A program made the position numbers and the translations under genes. Below, piece after piece: positions 38,206-49,822 of a DNA stretch of 64,000 nt (position 1 is its first letter; each line of letters starts with the position of its first letter). Location: positions 506,074 through 570,073 of the forward strand of contig PCDI01000004.1 of assembly GCA_002778195.1 (NCBI GenBank), given 5' to 3'. The notes below the pieces were generated by a model. It did not search any database, was not told where the DNA came from, and saw only the letters and a list, made by a program, of their open reading frames with translations. Source of the DNA: Raffaelea ambrosiae. Taxonomy: Eukaryota; Ascomycota; Sordariomycetes; Ophiostomatales; Ophiostomataceae.

Positions 38206-40164
38206 AATCGCCGCCAACAGACAGGAAAAACAAAACGCTTCCTTGCCTTATCCACGACTCGGTTTGCTTTGGCATGGCGGCTCTTCTCTCAATGAGTTTG
38301 CTGCTGTGCTTTCTCATGGATGGATGACGAAAGCCCATGGCGACGGTTCTTCAATAGACACGGTTCGCGCCCTACACTTCTCTGCCAGACTCCAAATACC
38401 AACTCCGTCCGCATAGGCCATGGCCATACCGCACAGCATTGTCAGCTTACAAGAACACAGCCGAGCCTCTTTTCCAAGATCTTGTCACATTCCGGAACCG
38501 CAACATCTCGCTTCTCTTCTTCCCTCCTTTCTCTCTGTTCGTTTCCCCCTCACGATGTTCCATTGTCCAATCCACGCCGCAGACCGGAGGCCTCATGTTG
38601 CAAACTCGTGCATACGACATGGCCGCTTTCTGCTTTCGACTCCAGGATCATGTGCGTGATGGCCGGTAGCCTTGGACCACACCCGCCCTTTCAGCCGAAG
38701 GGACATCTGCCACACTTGACGTCGTGCGACCCCTGCTGAATGCAACGAGCAGAGAACGGCCGTACGCCAAACCAGCTCTGTGAGCGCCCTTCGGCAGTCA
38801 CCGGGATGCGCTGTTGATCTGTTGGTTCTGTCATGGAAACGGCTGGTTCCTGTACTTGACATGGGAGAACTGGGGGGGTACACTTGGATGGCTGTTGTGT
38901 CTGTTGTGCCCCGTTCCCAGACCTGGGAAGTAATGGTTTCTTGTCGTGATTCGTTGTTGTGCTCAGAGATCAGGCAGATTGGATCTTTTCATTCATTGCC
39001 TCGCGGCCTTGAGAAAATGCAGGATCTCGACATTCACCGTGTCTCTTTCTGGTGATGTGTAGTTTCTGTGGGATCATGATGATCAGAGCGAGAGTGATGA
39101 GAACGACGAGGGCGACGAAAACGACGAGCATGGGTTGTGTGCGGCGTGTTTCAAGCGCTTCTGGCCGCTCTCGGGCCTGCCCGAGACGGCGCCGTCCTGC
39201 AGACCACGACGGAGGGGGTGAAGTGGGCACTGAGCCAGAGGCCAAAGCAGTGAACCAGCTCGACCAGAGATGTAGCTGGCAGCCAGTTCTTGATATCGCT
39301 TATATTCAGACTCCTGACTCAGCCAAGAAAGACCGTGATGCCGCTGAGCCACACAGACACCTCAACGATGGACAGCATCTGGTGTTGGCCATGTTGGGTC
39401 CCGCAATAGCTGGTCCCGAGCTGGTTCCGAGCTGGTCCCCAGTTGGCCCTGGGTTGGTCCCGCAAGAGGTCCCGCAAGAGGGCTGCCGATTGGGTCTCGC
39501 CTGTCGTCGGTCACGACTGATTGTAGGGGCTCGCAAGCGCGCCTCGGGGCTCTCCAAACAAACGTCGTCTGCGTTTCGGGTCGGGGTGGGCAGAAAGGCC
39601 CGGCAGGGACTCGCATCCATTGATGCTTCCGATGAAGGTCAGCAATGGCAATGGGCCTGCTATCGGCACCCTCAGCGAGACAGCATCAGAATGCCCCAGT
39701 ATCCGGCTTTGGCTGCCGAACTGTCCCATCAGAGCTCACGTCTCCCCGCGTTTTCCCCTCACAGCACCGTGGTCTGCGGGACAAGACATGGGGAAATGAC
39801 CCACCTCCCTTTCTTGTTTTCTTCTTCTTCTGGTCGTGGTTGCGGCCCAGGCTGCTGGGGCGTGGACCTGCTTCCGAACAGGAGAATGCGGGATGTCTAA
39901 GCAGAGGTGTACGATGGCACGAAACGGGACTAATCCATACGGCGCAGAGAACAAGATCTATCCAAGCCGTGACGTAGCATAAGAGCTTCGATGCCCGTCT
40001 CTTTTTGTTTTTGTTTTTGAGGGTTTGCTCTCCCAGTCTCTGTTTTACTCTGATACAGCTCGGGCACATCTTGGGCATTACCTTCTCAGTCTTGCATCTA
40101 AACAAACACACATCAAAAACAGACAAAAAAAACAGACATAAAAACCATCCCTTAACCCCCCAAG
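38206..40164. other. Intergenic region and promoter of the FAD monooxygenase gene
   Basis: No supportable gene. A short hydrophobic minus-strand frame around 39060-39140 has no family match. A loose repeat of CTGGTCCCGAGCTGG type lies at 39408-39480. The last ~250 bases (39910-40164) should be the promoter and leader of the next gene, with T- and A-rich tracts and an ACATAAAAACC leader before the ATG. Confidence 0.5.
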
Positions 40165-42386
40165 ATGGACCACGTCGATGTGCTCATTGTCGGCGCCGGC
40201 CCGGCTGGCCTCATGATGGCGGCCTGGATGGCCAAGTGCGGCATCAAGACGCGGATCGTCGACAAGCGCGGCACCAAGATCTTCAATGGCCAAGCCGACG
40301 GCCTGCAGTGCCGCACGCTCGAGATCTTTGACTCGTTCGGCTTCGGGCACCGCGCCTGGCGCGAGGCCAACCACATGCTCGAGATCTGCTTCTGGAACCC
40401 GGACGCGTCCGGCACGATCTGCCGCTCCGGCCGCATCCCGGACACCATCCCGGGCGTCAGCCACTTCCAGCAGTGCGTCCTGCACCAGGGCCGCATCGAG
40501 CGGTTTTTCCTCGACATGATCGCGGCGGAGAGCAGCAGCAGCAGCAGCAGTAGCGGCAGCAGCGGCGGCACCGAGAAGACGACGAGAACCCCGTTGCAGG
40601 TCGAGCGCGGCGTGCTGCCGACCCGGCTCGACATCGACCCGACACTGGTCGACGACCCGGACGCCTACCCGGTGACGGTGACGCTGCGGCACCTGTCCGA
40701 GGAGGAGGCCACGCCCCAGCAGGCGCACGTCGGCGCGGGCGCATCCGCACAGGACGGCCTCTTCCGCAGCAACCTGGCCCCCGACGACACGGCCGACCTG
40801 CTGCTGCGGCAGGCCCCGAACAAGGCCGGCTCGACCGAGGTGGTGCACGCCAAGTACGTCCTGGGCGCGGACGGGGCGCACTCGTGGGTGCGCCGCCAGC
40901 TGGGCTTCCAGCTCGAGGGCGAGAGCACGGACTACATCTGGGGCGTGCTGGACATTGTGCCCATCACCGACTTCCCGGACATCCGCATGCGCTGCGCCAT
41001 CCACTCGGCCGACGCCGGCAGCGTCATGGTGATCCCGCGCGAGAACAAGCTGGTGCGGCTGTACATCCAGATCACGACCACGGAGAAGAAGAAGAGCAGT
41101 GCCGACGGCGGGATCGGAAACGGAGACGGAGACGGGCCCGGGGACGGGACGGCGCGGGTGGACCGGTCGCAGATCACGCCGGCCGTCATCCTGCAGTCGG
41201 CCCAGAAAATCATGGCGCCCTACACGCTCACGTACCGGAAGCTGGACTGGTGGACGGCGTACCAGATCGGGCAGCGCGTGGGCACGCACTTTTCGGCGCA
41301 CGAGCGGGTGTTTCTGGCCGGCGACGCCGTGCACACGCACAGTCCCAAGGCCGGCCAGGGCATGAACGTGAGCATGCAAGACAGTACGTGGGGGGTATAG
41401 GAAGAGCAGATGAGGTGTGTGTGTGTGTGTGTGTTTGCATGCTAACAACAACAACCCCCCCAGCGTACAACCTCGGATGGAAGGTGGCCAGCGTCGTCCA
41501 GGGCCTGGCGAGCCGGTCCATCCTAAAGTCCTACGAAGTCGAGCGCAGCGGCATCGCGCACGACCTGATCCAGTTCGACCACCGCTTTTCGCGGCTCTTC
41601 TCCGGCCGGCCGGCCAAGGACGTCATGGACGAGGAGGGCATCAGCCTCGAGGCGTTCAAGGAGGCCTTTGAGAAGGGCAACCTGTTTGCCAGCGGCACGG
41701 CCGTGGACTATCCGTCGAGCCTCCTCGTGGCCAAGGCGCCGGCCGAGGCGCCGGACAGAACGCCGGACAGACCGGCCGCGGCCCGCCTGCAGACGACGCC
41801 GGCCGTGCCGTCGCGCCAGGAGCTGGCTCCGGCGCTCCGGGTCGGCATGCGCCTCCCCAGCGTCAAGGTGCTCAGCCAGGCCGACGCCCGCCCGTGGCAC
41901 ATCCAGGAGCGCCTGCCCAGCACCGGCGCCTGGCGGCTGCTCCTGTTTGTCGGCGACCTGGCGCGGGCCGACCGCCGCCGCGACATGGCCGCTCTGTGCG
42001 GGGCGCTGAGCCGCACGTCCTCGTCTGCGTCGGCGTCCCCGACGAGCTTCCTCCGGCGCTTCACGCCGCCCGGGGCGCGCTACGACGCGGTCATCGAGGT
42101 GCTCACGGTGCACGCCGGCCCCCGCACCGACTACACCATCTTCGACTTTCCCGCGGTGCTGCGGCCGTTCGACGCGCTGGACGGCTGGGACTACGGCAAG
42201 ATCTTTGTCGACGACGAGTCGTACCACGAGGGCCACGGCCGGCTGTACGCGACCTACGGCATCGACCCGGCCGTGGGCGCGGCGGTGGTGCTGCGGCCCG
42301 ACCAGTACGTGTCGTACGTGGGCCCGGTGGGCGACTATGCGTCCCTGGACGCCTTCTTTTCGTCGTTTCTGCTGGAGCAGAAGTGA
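40165..42386 (+). CDS. FAD-dependent phenol 2-monooxygenase-like aryl hydroxylase
   Basis: Two exons (40165-41383 and 41464-42386) encode 713 residues of the class A flavoprotein hydroxylase family. Residues 5-30 hold the FAD-binding VDVLIVGAGPAGLMMAAW. KYVLGADGAHSWVRRQLG carries the DG motif and RVFLAGDAVHTHSPKAGQGMNVSMQD the GD motif contacting FAD ribose. The ~200-residue C-terminal thioredoxin-like domain (from ~530, ending ...YVSYVGPVGDYASLDAFFSSFLLEQK) is diagnostic of the phenol hydroxylase subgroup. It should use NAD(P)H and O2 to add a hydroxyl ortho to a phenolic OH, giving a catechol or hydroxyquinol. A Ser-rich insert near residue 120 (AGC/AGT codons) is unusual. It converges on an intradiol dioxygenase gene, the expected next enzyme. 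Substrate is not deducible. Confidence 0.92.
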
Positions 42387-42929
42387 GGACGGGCCAGGAA
42401 TCGGCGTTTCCTCTTTTGTTGGTGGTGGCTTCCATTCTCTTCCATTCTCTTCCTTTCCTCTGATCCTTGGGCAGGTATGCTGTCCATTCGTCTCGCATCT
42501 TCATACGGAGCGGGAAACAAGCCTATGGGACGTCACGGATATCCAATCCGGCCCGAGAAAATCCAACGTGAAAGAGAACGCGATTGGTGCTAGACTCAAA
42601 AAAGAAGGGCGAAAATCATGGAATCTGGGGATGGCCAGGGTGCAGGGCCACCGGAGGTCTTTTTTCTTTCATACGTGCTACGACAGAAATGCATCAATTT
42701 TACACCCCAAAACGGGGACCAAAATGGAAAAAAAAAAATAGAATATATCTGCAAGTCGCTCGCAGGCATAGATCATCCGTCGTATCGTAGATTCCATCAG
42801 AAAGACCAAAGAGCGTGCTAGGGAACGACATGAAGCAATCTGGGCAAAACGAGACATGCACACAAACCAAGCAAGGAATCCCCCAACAGCCCCAACACGA
42901 AAGCAATCTTTTGCTCCTTCTTCCTCTTC
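42387..42929. other. Shared 3' region of the convergent hydroxylase and dioxygenase genes
   Basis: 543 bases between two stop codons. Expected to hold both 3' UTRs and terminators. No other gene seen; one A-rich tract near 42725. Confidence 0.6.
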
Positions 42930-44140
42930 TCAGTCCGTCGCGGCCAGAGAAATGTCGTAGGACAGGTCGAGCGTCCGCTTCGGGTCCCCGGACACGGGCT
43001 TGAAGTGCAGGGCCAGGTCGTCCTTGACGGCAAACACGGCATCGTTCCCGAGGTACTGGCAGGTGGCGTCGAAGATCTGCGTCGTCAGCGGCTTGTGGCC
43101 CTCGGCCTCGACAATCAGGTGGATGTGGGCCGGCCGCCAGTGGTGGCGGTCGAGCAGGTCGAGCAGCTGGCCGGCCGGGCCGTCGCCGGGGACCGGGTAG
43201 GGCGTCGGGCGCAGGCAGTAGAACGAGTAGCGGCCCTCGGCGTCGGTGCGGAACCGGCCCCGGAGGTTGAACTCGGTCTGGTCGGGGTCCTGCTGTTCGT
43301 AGTAGCCTGGGGGAGTTAGAGAGTGAAAAAAGAAGAAGAAAATAGAAAAAAATAGAATAGAAAAAAAAAGAAAAAGAAAAAGAAAAAGAAAAAAAAAGAA
43401 TAGAAAAAAAAAGAAAAAGAAGAAAAAAAAATCAACGCCAACGCACCATTCGTCGATGCCTGCCATGTGTCCACCATGGCACCCGCCAGGGGCTCCCCCG
43501 TGGCCGCGCTGGTCACGCGGCCGTGCATCAGGGTGACCTCGCCGTCGGCCGGCATGTTCAGGATGATAGAATCGCCGTTTTGGCGATAGGGCGTGTCGGT
43601 GCGGTAGAAGGGGCCCAGGATGGCCGAGGAGGTCAGGGGCAGGTTCGACTTGGCCGCCTGCAGGTACGTGATGTTGTCGACGAGTCTGCCAAGATGTCAG
43701 AAGGATGTCTAGACCGACGAAAAAAACAAAAACAAAAACAAAAAACAAAAAAAAAACAAAAAAACGCACGATTCCAGACCAATGACGTCGCACACCAGCT
43801 GGCCCTCGTTGCGGATGGCGTTGGACATCTGGCCCGCCCGGTTGATCATGTTGACGCCCAGCATCCACTCGTCAAAGGTCAGGTCGACCTCGCGCGCAAA
43901 GTCGTGGATGTGCTGGATGAACGACGCCATGATGGTGCGCAGACGCGGGTTGGTGTTGGGCCCCATCGACTCGATCACGAGCTTGGTGAACTCCTGGCCC
44001 AGCACCTCCGCGCCGGCATTGGCATTGGCAGGGGCAGGGGCCTCGGCCGCCTTGCTGGCGGCGGTGCCGTTGCCGTTCTTGGCCTTGATGTCCGCGGCGG
44101 CATGGCCGTTGTGGGCTTCCTGAGCAGTGCTGTGGCCCAT
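42930..44140 (-). CDS. Intradiol ring-cleavage dioxygenase (catechol / hydroxyquinol 1,2-dioxygenase)
   Basis: Non-haem Fe(III) enzyme that opens an aromatic diol or triol between its hydroxyls. Three exons (44140-43770, 43685-43447, 43306-42930) give 328 residues. The N-terminal dimerisation domain (residues ~45-145) includes FTKLVIESMGPNTNPRLRTIM and the conserved VIGLESLVDNITY segment. The iron ligands are visible: Tyr in GYYEQQ (205/206), Tyr240 in RPTPYPVP, and His264/His266 in RPAHIH. The RPTPYPVPGDGPAG context resembles fungal hydroxyquinol/catechol enzymes rather than protocatechuate dioxygenases. The first ~40 residues are an Ala/Asn-rich extension. Intron 2 (43307-43446) is nearly pure polypurine on the plus strand. 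It converges on the FAD hydroxylase, so substrate and product are likely shared. Confidence 0.93.
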
Positions 44141-45395
44141 TGTGGTGGTGGGAGCGAATCCGAGGCAGAAGGAGGAGAGAGATGTGTGTGTTGGAAATCG
44201 GGTGAGAGAGACTGATCGAACGAAAGGACGAGCCCAGTGGTGCAATGGGAAAGAGTGCAGAAGAGAAAGAGAAAGCCCCGTGCGAGGAATGTGACGAATG
44301 TGAGGGATGTTGGGCAAAGGCCTGCTGTCTCTTCTTGTTCTCCTCGATTGGTGCCAGTCTTCAGACAAAAGGTCCCTCGACACGCGAGCCAAGCCGGGCG
44401 TCGTCGTTCACTTATACTCGCCAGCCCCCCCCCCCCCAAACACAGACCCTCCTCGTCCCCTGCTACTGCTCTGCTCCAACAAAAAAAAAAGAAAAAAAAA
44501 ACGAACGAGTCTCAATGCCGCCCGACCAAGTCTGGCCAGACAAGAGCACCCGCTGGCTTGGACAGAGCCGGCCAAAGCTTGGGGCTCGCATAACCCTGAG
44601 CTACGTCTCGCCAACTGGCCACCACGCAGAAGGCCTCGATATCCGTATATCCATATTCCGGGTGGCCAGGGAGACGGCCCAGATGAGGGGAAAAAGCTGG
44701 GGGAGGTCAGAGCAGGGACGTTGGACAAATGGAGGGGGCTGTTCGGGAATCGGATGTGGGCTGTACGGGCGAGAAAAAGACTGCCCCGTGGGGAAGCGAC
44801 TGGGAGGCCCATCTGGATCCAAGCCATTACACACCCGCTTCCCGGATCGGATGGCACTCGACTCTCCGCAGAAGCCGCCCCCCCCCCTCCCCCCCTTCCC
44901 CCCGCGTTCTTCTGCTCGCTAGGGCCAAACCGTCTCCCTTGGCCCACCAGCTGGCCAAACGGCTTGGGAATGCCCGTTCCTCGAGTGGCTTGTCCGAGCG
45001 GGCGAGCTTGGTCCACAGGCGCTACAGACACTCCGCACGAGGCACACAAGGCACAGGGGGGCAGTTTGGTTGGGCAAATGAAATAGCTCCTCGTGTGCCG
45101 CAGCGTATCACATTCTGTGCATTTGCAAACAGGCAACGTCGTGTCCTTCTTCTTCCTCGTACGATCATGCTCAGCCAAAGGACCCTTTTATGGTTTCCTT
45201 GTTTCGTGGACCGCGTCTCGTTTGACAGGAAGGAGTGAAGAGCAAAAAAAAAAGGAAAAAAGGAAACGGCTCGGAAGGGGGGTCCGTGGTTGTGTCTTTG
45301 CTGTGCCTTGTCTATTCTAAAGGATTTCTGCCTTGTGACTGTTCTTCCTCTGTTTGCCCCCCCCCTTCTCTCCTCCCCTGGTCTGCCCCCCCCCC
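44141..45395. promoter_or_regulatory. Promoter region of the intradiol dioxygenase gene
   Basis: 1.25 kb between the dioxygenase start and the 3' end of the CoA-transferase gene. The first ~250 bases upstream of the start are pyrimidine-rich on the coding strand. C and A homopolymers lie near 44425, 44480 and 44880. I see no gene and no obvious CGG-type palindrome. Confidence 0.5.
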
Positions 45396-47386
45396 CTATG
45401 CATGCCCATTGGTGGTGGTGGTGGTGGTCCCCTTGGTGGTGGTCCCCTTGGTGGTGGTCTCTGTCGGCGTCTTGTTCCGATCGCCTTCGTCGTCGCCGAA
45501 CTCCCACGTCGGCCGGTCGGCGCCGTTGGGCCGGGACGCCCGCCGGAAGGAGTTGTCCACGCCCTCGATCTCGGCCACGGGCCTGACCACGGTGACGTCG
45601 TGGCCGTAGGCCTGGGACGACCAGACCTCCCGGATGCGGGGGTCGCGGAAGAGGTGCGGGTGTGCGCGGCGCAGGCCCAGCAGCGCGCTGCCCGAGATCT
45701 GGTCCACGCTGTTGCTGTGCTTCATGGCCAGGAACGCGGGGCCGGCACGGGCCCGCAGCGTCTGCTGCACGTCGGCCGGCAGCAGCCCGGCCTCGAACAG
45801 GAGCAGGTCGTATTGCAGGAGCGACGCCTTGCCGTGCCACGAGCCGCCCCGCGTGGCACGGTTGTACAGCCCGGTCAAGGCGGCAATGGCCCCCATGCAG
45901 CCGGTGCCGTAGTCGGAGATGGGGAAGGGGGGCACCATGGGCGCGTCCAAGCCCATGAACCGGCCCTGTTCCCACGCCACGCCGGTGACCTGCCTTGGTC
46001 AGTCAGTCCGTGATGGGGGGGGAAGAGACGGTACAGACATACACAGTCGGCAATCTGCTGCCAGCCCGGCCGCGATGCCCACGCGCCCTCGTAGCCGAAG
46101 CAGTTCTCGTTGACGTAGACCACGCCATAGCCCCGCGTCTGGGCCACGCCGGCCATGTACCGGGGCCCGTACCCCAGCCGGTCGAGCGCGCCGGGCCGGT
46201 AGCCGTCCAGGACCACGTCGGCCTCCGCGACGAGCTGCTCAAAGACGCGCCGGCCCTCGGGCGTCTTGAGGTCGAGGTGGGCCGCGTGCTTGCCCATGTT
46301 GCCGTCCACCTGGAAGAAGGGCACGTCGCTCAGCTGGGCGCTGGTGATCTTGAGCACGTCGGCGCCGTACTCGGCCAGGATCCGGCCCATGATGGGGCCG
46401 GCAATGATGCGGCAGAGCTCCAGCACCTTGATGCCGGTCAGCACGTGCTGGTCCGTCCCGGAGCCGGCCCCGGGAAAAGGACAGGGCGGCGTGGTGGCTT
46501 CGAGAGGGTCCACGGTCCAGGGCGGCCGGCGGCTGGCATCGTTGGCTTGGCCGTGGGGCGTCTGGCGGAAGGCGTCGTGCGTCAGCACGGGCACGCCCGC
46601 CTGCCGGTGCGCGGCGTTGAGCGCCTCGAGCTCCTCGACGGTGTACTGCTGCACCCGCGCCTCGATGGTGCGGACAATGTCGTCGTGCGTCGTCAGGTCG
46701 GGCCGGAAGGGCGCGAGACCAATCATGCGCAGCGTGGTCGACGCCTCCAGGGAGCCGTGGATGTGGTAGTATTCGCCGGGGCGCTTGGTCGCGTACAGGT
46801 TGGCAGACATGCGCCGGTACTCGTTCGACTGGGCCTGTAGCAGGTCCGTATCTAGCCAAAAAAAAAAAAAAAAGGGTGTAAGCTCTTGGATGGTCTGTCC
46901 TCTTGTGTCTTTTTTTGAACGTGGTTTTTTGTTCCCCCCCTTTTTTTTTCCTTTTATCTTTTTCTTTTCTTTTCTTTTCCCTTTCTCTATTTCTTTGATT
47001 TTTCTCGCATCCAAATGCATTCCCTCCTTACCTAGTAGATACTGCTTCACCTCCTTGTCGAGCTTGCCATACTCGCCCACCTTGGCCAGGTATGCCTGGA
47101 AGAGGAACGCGGTGGTCTTTTCAAAGTTGATGGTGATTTTGCGGGGCGTGTGCCTCCCCTCCCGAAGGTCCTGCAGCGCTGCACAGAACGAGGCCTCTAT
47201 GGCCTTGAGAGCTGTGGCGGTCTCGGACTCCTTGAAGGGAATGGGAAAGTACGGGCTGTCGTGGGCTGCGACATACGATACCTGGCTCAGGATGTCCTGC
47301 ACCTCGGCAGGCAAGGCAACGAGGCTCTGGATGAGGCGGAGGATGTGCTTGGCCTCCTCCAGCGAGGAGTACGTTGATTCAGGCAT
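45396..47386 (-). CDS. Family III (CaiB/BaiF type) CoA-transferase
   Basis: Moves CoA between carboxylic acids through a mixed-anhydride mechanism. Three exons (47386-47032, 46851-46043, 45989-45396) encode 585 residues. Core motifs are GIKVLELCRIIAGPIMGRILAEYGADVLKI, VDGNMGKHAAHLDLKTPEGR and DVVLDGYRPGALDRLGYG. ISDYGTGCMGAI holds Asp414, aligned by motif with the catalytic Asp of formyl-CoA transferase. The N-terminal ~200 residues (with YYHIHGSLEASTTLRMIGL) are the extension seen in fungal homologues. The C terminus ends in a Thr-rich run coded by 15-base repeats. Intron 1 is 180 bases and stop-free, so retention would keep frame. Within the cluster it could activate the ring-cleavage acid or the starting aromatic acid. 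Start chosen at the ATG after the upstream low-complexity codons. Confidence 0.9.
45416..45472. repeat. GGTGGTGGTCCCCTT coding repeat in the CoA-transferase 3' end
   Basis: Near-perfect 15-base units encode Lys-Gly-Thr-Thr-Thr on the minus strand, after a GGT run. This tail is unlikely to be structured. Confidence 0.8.
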
Positions 47387-47643
47387 CAGAGGACGGCCGG
47401 GACAAAAGGAAAAGAACAAGAAGAAGGAGGAGGAGGAGGAAGAGGCTATCTGGTGATGTTACACAAGTGATGTTTGGCAACCCGACTTTGCTTCAATTTC
47501 TTTTTTTTTTCAATTGCAAGTCCCCGTGTATGGTTGCTTGCCACGATCTTTTTTTCTGTCTAGGAGCTATGCCGACATGGGCAAGAGGACTGGGAAAGCT
47601 TTAGCTTCCAAGCTTCCCGTCTGCCGTGCTCCGACACCGGGAA

Positions 47644-47656
47644 ACGGCCAGGCCGT
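47644..47656. promoter_or_regulatory. 13-base palindrome with CGG-N5-CCG
   Basis: ACGGCC-A-GGCCGT is a perfect inverted repeat 258 bases upstream of the CoA-transferase start. Inverted CGG triplets are the classic Zn2Cys6 binding format, and such a regulator is encoded in this cluster. Function is inferred; short GC palindromes also arise by chance. Confidence 0.3.
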
Positions 47657-47910
47657 CGAGCCGTATTGCCACTGCATCTTGGGGGAGGAAAGAGGAACAT
47701 GTGCGCGAGCACCCGATCCAGCGCTGGGTCTATAGTGTCTATTGTGTTTGTGTTTATTGTGTTTATTGTGTCTGGTTGTGTAAAACTGACGAGCTGCCCG
47801 GCTTTGTCGGATTGCCCTGTTCGGGAAAGCTGCGTCTTACGAAGGCAGTCCAGACGGCCTGAGAGTGCGGCCGCACTGAACAAGGGCATCGTCTCACAGC
47901 AGCGTCTTAG

Positions 47911-48024
47911 TGCCCTTGTGCATTGTGCCCTGTGGCCAGTTCCCTGTGCTGTGGCCAGTTCCCTGTGCCGTGGCCTGTTCCCCGTGCTGTGGCCTGTGCC
48001 CCTGTGCCCTCGTGCACTGGTGCC
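47911..48024. repeat. ~20-base minisatellite (CCCTGTGCYGTGGCCAGTT)
   Basis: About five degenerate copies with GTGGCC and TTCCCTGTGC blocks, in the divergent promoter. Confidence 0.85.
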
Positions 48025-48188
48025 TTCTAGTATTTTTCATGCGCTCCTCTTTGAGCATGCTAGTTCGTTACCTAGTACCGTCTGCATTGAGTGCCTGGAA
48101 TGCCATTGTCTTCCCGCCAGACCGAGCCCATCGGAAGCCATGCAGCTCTGAGCACGCATGTCGGAAGCAGAGCACAAAAGTCCACCCG

Positions 48189-48211
48189 GTATCCGAACAA
48201 GTTTCGGATAC
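48189..48211. promoter_or_regulatory. Perfect 9-base inverted repeat, CCG-N9-CGG, candidate regulator site
   Basis: Arms GTATCCGAA and TTCGGATAC are exact reverse complements separated by CAAGT. It lies 330 bases upstream of the hydrolase ATG and ~800 bases upstream of the CoA-transferase ATG. Everted CCG triplets are one of the three layouts bound by Zn2Cys6 dimers. No second copy was seen in the other cluster promoters. Confidence 0.45.
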
Positions 48212-48540
48212 AGCCTAGGGATTTGGAGAAGCTGCTTGACACGGCCCGGCTGCAAGGCAGGGCAGGGCGACTCCGCATTGCAACTGTGCTTCCCCAAGAA
48301 CGGAAATTATCCATGCTGTCTTATTGGCGGACGGTCCATCCACAGAGTTCTCTCTTTCCATGCCATGCAACTCTGCATGGGAACACACATTCGTCATGTT
48401 CTTGTTGGAGATATTGTCCAATATACGATCTACGATTTGCGAGGACAGGAGGACAGGAGCCGTTTCAACCACTGCTGCCAATTTGTTGCTCTCTTCTTCT
48501 GGTCTTCATCCCTGTTCTGAAGCGAAGCCCAACCTGGGCC

Positions 48541-49822
48541 ATGCCGTTCTTTTCCGTGTCTGCGTCCGAGGACCTCTACTATGTCTGGAGACCAGCGTCG
48601 GCCCCGGCTGACTCTGGCCTGACATTCCTCCTGGTTCATGGCCTGGGCTCCTCCAGTTCGTTCTACGCGCCGGTGATGCCCCGGCTGGTCGAGGCTGGCT
48701 TTTCGTGCCTGGCATTCGACTCGAGCGGTACGCCCGTCCTCCCCTGCCACGCCCTTCTCCTGGCCTGTTTTTTTTTTTTTTTTTTTCTTTTTTTTTTTCT
48801 TTTCGCTGTCTGTATGCATCTGTGGCTGACTGACCGCGCGAGGGTGGTGAACAGGCAGCTGCTTATCAAGGTATTCTAAAGACAAGAGCATCCGCGACAT
48901 TGCACAAGATGCAGAGGCACTGCTCAAAGGCCTAGGCATCTTGCCCTCCAAAGTCATTGCCGTAGGCCACTCGATGGGGAGCCTCGTGGTCAGCCATCTC
49001 GCCGTCGACGCCGGACTAGCAGGGGCCGTCCTCATAGGGTCCGTGACACCCAGTGCGGCCCTTTCGTCGGCGTTCACGCAGCGGATCCAGACCGTCGAGC
49101 AAAGTAAGAGAGACCAGCCCAGCGGCGACAGCGGCGACAGCTGCGACGTCGAGGGGGTGGGATCGGCCATCAATCGGATAGAATGCCCCCCGAAAACTGA
49201 CTGCGGTGAAATATAGACGGAATGGAGGCCATGGCAGACACGATCCCAGCGGGTGCCACAGGCTCGAGGGCCACAGCAACACACCACGGCTTCATCCGAG
49301 CACTGCTCTTGTCCCAGGACGCCCAGGGCTACATAGCACACTGCCGTGCCATCGCCACCGCCGAGCTGCCCGAGTATAGCCGAGTACGATGTCCAGCTCT
49401 GTTTATAGCCGGGCAGGACGACAGGACCGCTCCGCTGGCAGCGATCAAGAGGACCGTGAGCAGGTACGTCTGTCCACGTGGCGTGCAATTCTTTCTTCTC
49501 TGTATATCCGCGCGGGGGAAGTGTGGAGTCACAGCACCCTGGGGGGGGTTGGTTGGTTGGTTGGTGGTGGTATTGAGCCTAACTAATGCCTGTTTTCTTC
49601 TTCTTCTTTTTTCTTTGATTGGCATGCAGCTGGGGTACTGGTGCTGGCGCTTCCAAAGTCTCATTGACGAGCCTCGAGGGAGTGGGCCACTGGCACTGCA
49701 TCGAGGCTGGCGACCAGGTTGGCTCGCTCCTGCTTGGCTTTGCACAGACGCTGTCTCAAGCTGAGCCCGTGTCCTTGGTGAAGTGTGAGAAGTTGCGCGA
49801 ACAGGAGAGGAATGATGAGTAG
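48541..49822 (+). CDS. Alpha/beta hydrolase resembling 3-oxoadipate enol-lactonase
   Basis: Four exons (48541-48727, 48855-49103, 49217-49463, 49630-49822) encode 291 residues. The oxyanion segment is FLLVHGLGSSSSFY, the nucleophile is in GHSMGS, the acid in AGQDDRTAP, and the base His in GVGHWHCIEAG. The cap region reads QRIQTVEQNGMEAMADTI and SQDAQGYIAHCRAIATAEL, the pattern of bacterial PcaD enol-lactone hydrolases (RI..VR..GM...AD; DP.GY...C.AI). That makes lactone hydrolysis late in ring catabolism its likeliest role; esterase activity remains possible. Divergent from the CoA-transferase gene. The last exon overlaps, antisense, the final exon and intron 2 of the next gene. Confidence 0.85.

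Larger units (their letters stand above)
47387..48540. promoter_or_regulatory. Divergent promoter between CoA-transferase and alpha/beta hydrolase
   Basis: 1,154 bases between two divergent start codons. It contains an ACGGCC-A-GGCCGT palindrome at 47644-47656, a ~20-base minisatellite at 47911-48024, and a 9+9 inverted repeat at 48189-48211. Several further CGG triplets occur (47800-47880). No gene is seen. Confidence 0.6.
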
